A program made the translations under genes and the position numbers. The notes beneath the pieces are model-generated. The model searched no databases. It was not told the origin of the DNA and was given only the letters and a program-made list of their open reading frames with translations. A stretch of DNA of 25,227 nt from assembly GCA_964525565.1 (NCBI GenBank), contig CAZGHI010000036.1:1-25227 (forward strand). The letters run 5' to 3'. This DNA comes from OLB6 sp964525565. GTDB taxonomy: Bacteria > Bacteroidota > Ignavibacteria > Kapaibacteriales > Kapaibacteriaceae. This document shows, one piece after another, positions 21,873-25,227 of the stretch; the stretch's first letter is position 1; every line of letters starts with the position of its first letter.

Positions 21873-24341
21873 ATGATATACAGTCTGCTGTTCTTGTTTG
21901 TCGCAATTCCTATTGTAGTTAATGCACAAACCATTACACCCCTGCAACAACACGAAGGAGTGCTGCACCGTAAAAACGCCGAACAATACTTTGACGAGCT
22001 GCATGTTGTGCCCCCTGGCATGAACTGGCGTGTTGTAAACGAAGCCGTACGTGATGCGCGCTTGATGCGGATGCGAAAACTGCAAGAAGATGTCCAGAGT
22101 GATTCTACGATTGTACAGGGCACATGGCGGGAAGTGGGAAGTCGGAATCTAGCCGGACGCGTTGTCGCTTCCGAGATAGATTTTACTACCGGTCGTGTAT
22201 GGGTAGCCGGTGCAGGAGGTACGATCTGGCAAGGCACGTTAGAGGGAAAGGAGTGGACGTGCCTCAACGACCATCGAAGAATTAACGATCCGGTATTGAT
22301 AAAACATCTCCGTCTGGCTTCGGGAGTAAACCGATTGATCGTTGTGTCTGGGTCGCCACGAATTTGGTATAAGGATGAAGGTGCAGAGTGGACGTATGCG
22401 GAAGGCCTGGACGAGATTGCTCGCTGGGGTGGGTTTCAGCAAGCGGAATACTGCGAGCGTAACGGACGGCTGGAGATTTACGCCTTAGGGTATGAATGGG
22501 ATTATGGACCAGCGTGGCGGCCACTCGGAGTTCTCTATCGCAGTACTGATTCGGCGCGATCCTTTCACAGAGTACGATGGTTCGACGGATTGCGTTCATT
22601 ATGGTCGGATCGTTTATCGCTGGTTGTTCTGCTCCATGCCGATACTCTTTCCACCATTCAGGCTAACGGTGCTGTTGACCATGCAGGAATCAATTTGCCA
22701 TGGATCACATTGCGTGCCGGATCGGCTCATGTGGCAGGTTCCGGACGAAACAATCTAGCTGTTGCCATTGTGCACCAAGACTCAACCATCTTTTACTCTG
22801 TGAGGCTCGACCCATTGCACTGTGAACTGCGTTCTGTATTGCCAGTCAATCCATTCGATCAACAGTCGTTTGGATTCGATCCGGTGAACAACCGTTGGCT
22901 GTTTGGATCCATTAACGCCTATACGTGCGATCACACTCTTGAAAACTGGTGGCTCGTTAATAATTGGCCGGAGTACTACCAGAATCCGGAAACCAAGCTC
23001 CATGCCGATATTCCTGAGATTCGCACACTTCAGGATGTTAATGGCGAGTCGGTAACTTTCATCTGTACGGATGGTGGACTGTACACCACCATAGACGGAG
23101 GCATCACTGTGCAGAATATTTCTTTGCGCAACCTCAATGTTAGTCAGTACTATAGCAGCTTCACTAGTCGTGACAATGTGGATGTACTCGTTGCGGGCTC
23201 GCAGGACCAAGGCTTTCAGCGCAGTGAAGTGGATTACGGAGGTGTGCGCGACTTTGTTCAGCTTATTTCCGGAGATTACTCAAGTTTGGTTTCCCCTGAT
23301 AACACACAGAAACTGTTCTGTGTGTATCCCGGTTTTGTGATGTTTGTTCCCAACATCGAAGAAGGGTGGACTGCACAATCACTCAATTTTGCACATACCA
23401 ACCACCTTTGGCTTCCGCCTCTAGCCAGCGGACCTTCTCGACCGAATGAGTGTTGGTTAGGGGGGGGGACGAATACAAAGGGGGCTCAGGTGTACGTGTA
23501 TCGAAGTCAGGGTGGAACACTTGCAATGGACTCACTTGGGTTCGACTTTGGCGAGGGGCTGAGCGACGTGCGGATTACTGCATTGGCATTTGCTCCGTCG
23601 GACGACAACGCAGCCTATGTTGTTGCATCGCATGGAATTGTTTGGAATACAACAAACCGAGGCGAAACGTGGACGAGTAATCCACGTCCCGACAGACTTA
23701 CCGGCCATTATTTTTCCGGTAATGCGTTATGCGTGGACAGGGCAGATGCAAATCGTTTATACCTTGGCGGTTCCGGGTACGATGGCCCGGGAGTGTATCT
23801 AAGTACCGATGCCGGTATGCGATGGACACCGCTTGCCGGACTACCACCGTGCCTAGTGCTGAGTTTAGCGGTAACACCTAACGGACGATGGCTTGCCGCA
23901 GCAACTGATGCCGGTGCTTTTCTATACGATACATTAGAAAAAGTATGGACCGACATCACTGCACTTGGTGCGCCCGATCAAGTGTACTGGCATGTTGACT
24001 ATGTACCTCAGTTGGACATCTTTCGGTTTTGTACGTATGGACGGGGAATTTGGGATTTTTCACTCAAACCCGTGTACACCAGTGTAGAAGAGAACCAGTA
24101 TAAACGTTCACCCGTGTCAATTGTGAAGGCACGCCGTGAACATCCAATTTCTGTTGTCGCAGACAGCCAACAAAAGGCGGTAGTGTCGTGGTACGACGTA
24201 ACAGGCAGGTGTTGGCATTCAGCACCAATACAGTTACGGGCAGGGGAAACGCAAATACCCGTACCTTCCGGAGTGTCAGGAGCCACAATGATTGTTGCAG
24301 CAACAGAGCACGGACAGGTAGCTACTGCTGTTCTTCGGTAG
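21873..24341 (+). CDS. Secreted BNR/sortilin-like beta-propeller protein with T9SS type A-like C-terminal domain
   Basis: An 822-residue exported protein. Residues 1-19 are a signal peptide ending in VNAQ. The body is built of beta-propeller blades with BNR/Asp-box-like turns, for example STDSARSFHRV, TIDGGITVQN, TNRGETWTSNP and STDAGMRWTPL, as in sialidase- or VPS10/sortilin-type propellers. No sialidase active-site set is evident, so a binding or structural role is as likely as an enzymatic one. The last 75 or so residues (SVVADSQQKAVVSWYDVTGRCWHSAPI...LRAGETQIPVP...TAVLR) follow the type A sorting-domain pattern, with YDVTGR and the LRAGE/GVSGATMIV strands. That pattern targets proteins through the type IX secretion system. 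The gene overlaps the end of RNase R by 20 bp on opposite strands. Confidence 0.82.
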   Translation: MIYSLLFLFVAIPIVVNAQTITPLQQHEGVLHRKNAEQYFDELHVVPPGMNWRVVNEAVRDARLMRMRKLQEDVQSDSTIVQGTWREVGSRNLAGRVVASEIDFTTGRVWVAGAGGTIWQGTLEGKEWTCLNDHRRINDPVLIKHLRLASGVNRLIVVSGSPRIWYKDEGAEWTYAEGLDEIARWGGFQQAEYCERNGRLEIYALGYEWDYGPAWRPLGVLYRSTDSARSFHRVRWFDGLRSLWSDRLSLVVLLHADTLSTIQANGAVDHAGINLPWITLRAGSAHVAGSGRNNLAVAIVHQDSTIFYSVRLDPLHCELRSVLPVNPFDQQSFGFDPVNNRWLFGSINAYTCDHTLENWWLVNNWPEYYQNPETKLHADIPEIRTLQDVNGESVTFICTDGGLYTTIDGGITVQNISLRNLNVSQYYSSFTSRDNVDVLVAGSQDQGFQRSEVDYGGVRDFVQLISGDYSSLVSPDNTQKLFCVYPGFVMFVPNIEEGWTAQSLNFAHTNHLWLPPLASGPSRPNECWLGGGTNTKGAQVYVYRSQGGTLAMDSLGFDFGEGLSDVRITALAFAPSDDNAAYVVASHGIVWNTTNRGETWTSNPRPDRLTGHYFSGNALCVDRADANRLYLGGSGYDGPGVYLSTDAGMRWTPLAGLPPCLVLSLAVTPNGRWLAAATDAGAFLYDTLEKVWTDITALGAPDQVYWHVDYVPQLDIFRFCTYGRGIWDFSLKPVYTSVEENQYKRSPVSIVKARREHPISVVADSQQKAVVSWYDVTGRCWHSAPIQLRAGETQIPVPSGVSGATMIVAATEHGQVATAVLR
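23460..23468 (+). repeat. G9 homopolymer in the propeller protein gene
   Basis: Encodes Gly-Gly-Gly (WLGGGTN). It is among the longest mononucleotide runs in the window. Confidence 0.9.
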
Positions 24342-25227
24342 GAGCCAACGAAAAATCAATCATTCTTTTTATCATATCTACTCTGGCGATTCTTACACGA
24401 AGAATCGTCCCGTATTGCAGAATGCGACGGTGTTTTCTACCAACCAGCCGGTATCGCTGCTCGTCGAAAAAGTAGAAATCGTCATCGAGATCTCGGATGT
24501 GTAACAGGCCTTCACACATCAGTTCGTTGAGCATAACAAAAACGCCAAAGTTTGTAACGCCTGTTACGTAACCGTCGTGATGTTCGCCAAGATGCTCACG
24601 TGCCATCATTGCCTGGGCAAGCTTTTGCGAAGCTCGTTCAGCATCAACAGCTCCGCGCTCAGTAACAGAACTATGGTCACTTACTTTACCGGCGCGCTCA
24701 GACAGTGCCACCCAGCGCTCCTGATTGGGTTTTCCCTTTGCGTACTCCTTAAGTGCACGGTGCACAAACAAATCTGGATAACGCCGAATTGGCGATGTAA
24801 AGTGAGCGTATGCCGTAAAGCCTAAACCGTAATGTCCAACATTGTATTCTGCATACACAGCTTTTGCCATAGCTCGAAGAAGGAGTGTGTTTACGACTGA
24901 CTTTTCGGGTTTGTTTTGAACGGCTGTGAGTACATTGTTTACTTGTACAGGCGTAAGCCTGCCATTTGGCACATCAATTCCAAGGGCACGAATAACACGT
25001 ACAGCGTCGGCAAGTTTCTCAGGATTAGGTTCTTCATGGATGCGATATACCAAGGGGGGCGATGATGGTGATTTCCACTCTTTGCCAAGCTTTTGTACAT
25101 GTTCAGCAACAACACGATTTGCAGCAAGCATGCACTCTTCTACCAACGAGGTAGCATCGGTGCGAGTTTTGACAAGTGCACGGACTGGTTTTAGGTTCCC
25201 GTCGAGTACATACTTTACTTCTTGTGT
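24322..25227 (-). CDS. rnr: Ribonuclease R, C-terminal part (runs off the window)
   Basis: The last 301 residues of an RNase II/R-family 3'-5' exoribonuclease; the gene continues past base 25227. The visible part starts inside the RNB catalytic domain (EVKYVLDGNLKPV, then LVEECMLAANRVVAEHV). It includes the GLGFTAYAHFTSPIRRYPDLFVHRAL signature with the conserved HFTSPIRRY, then SVTERGAVDAERAS, and ends in an S1 RNA-binding domain (GYVTGVTNFGVFVMLNELMCEGLLHI...). The S1 domain is followed by only a very short tail (TEEQQ), without the Lys-rich C-terminus of E. coli RNase R. It degrades structured RNA and takes part in rRNA quality control. The frame is open all the way to the window end, so an apparent start at 25146 is internal. 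Confidence 0.95.
   Translation of the reverse strand, partial: TQEVKYVLDGNLKPVRALVKTRTDATSLVEECMLAANRVVAEHVQKLGKEWKSPSSPPLVYRIHEEPNPEKLADAVRVIRALGIDVPNGRLTPVQVNNVLTAVQNKPEKSVVNTLLLRAMAKAVYAEYNVGHYGLGFTAYAHFTSPIRRYPDLFVHRALKEYAKGKPNQERWVALSERAGKVSDHSSVTERGAVDAERASQKLAQAMMAREHLGEHHDGYVTGVTNFGVFVMLNELMCEGLLHIRDLDDDFYFFDEQRYRLVGRKHRRILQYGTILRVRIARVDMIKRMIDFSLAPTEEQQ

Overview
The window is a gene-dense piece of a bacterial chromosome with four short runs of N (assembly gaps), so it looks like a draft or metagenome assembly. The gene families fit the FCB group near Bacteroidota/Chlorobiota, possibly the Ignavibacteria/Kapabacteria side. Supporting signs are a secreted beta-propeller protein with a type A T9SS-like C-terminal domain, a Bacteroidota-type secreted protein usually mislabelled 'asparagine synthetase B', a YbeY with Asp in place of the third metal His, an Atg22-like UMF1 transporter and a TonB-dependent receptor. 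Several genes have clear Shine-Dalgarno sites, which is less typical of core Bacteroidota. This placement is inference from families only. There is no IS element, phage, CRISPR array or defence island that I can see.

Left part (1-2572): the 5' part of a tRNA-Ser(UGA), then a minus-strand pair, 3-hydroxyanthranilate 3,4-dioxygenase followed by ACMS decarboxylase (tryptophan/kynurenine catabolism), and divergent from them an SDR-family protein that lacks the usual Tyr and Lys of the active site. Region 2573-2870 is non-coding and holds a cluster of DnaA boxes, three of them perfect. It is a candidate replication origin or a DnaA-responsive control region for the division genes that follow.

2871-7112: ftsQ, ftsA and ftsZ on the plus strand, then a small lipoprotein. 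ftsZ is interrupted by an in-frame TGA just after the T7-loop region, in a stretch where three neighbouring conserved residues are altered. The rest of FtsZ continues in the same frame and carries two C-terminal-peptide-like motifs.

7446-10801: a small unknown protein and a UMF1 transporter on the minus strand, divergent from an agmatinase-family ureohydrolase that overlaps dapD (lysine/diaminopimelate synthesis). 10829-15555: a protein with a DUF1801 domain and a long basic disordered N-terminus, an RhlE-type DEAD-box helicase, a divergent OsmC-family protein, then ybeY-smg-tRNA-Arg(CCU) as a tight minus-strand unit, and an unknown protein.

15563-25227: envelope and secreted functions. These are a secreted GATase-like protein, an oligopeptide-type substrate-binding lipoprotein, an NlpC/P60 cell-wall hydrolase, a TonB-dependent receptor (minus), a large T9SS-type BNR-propeller protein (plus) and the C-terminal part of RNase R (minus, running off the window). 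Runs of 7-9 G or C recur in the window, one of them directly in front of the ftsZ start codon.
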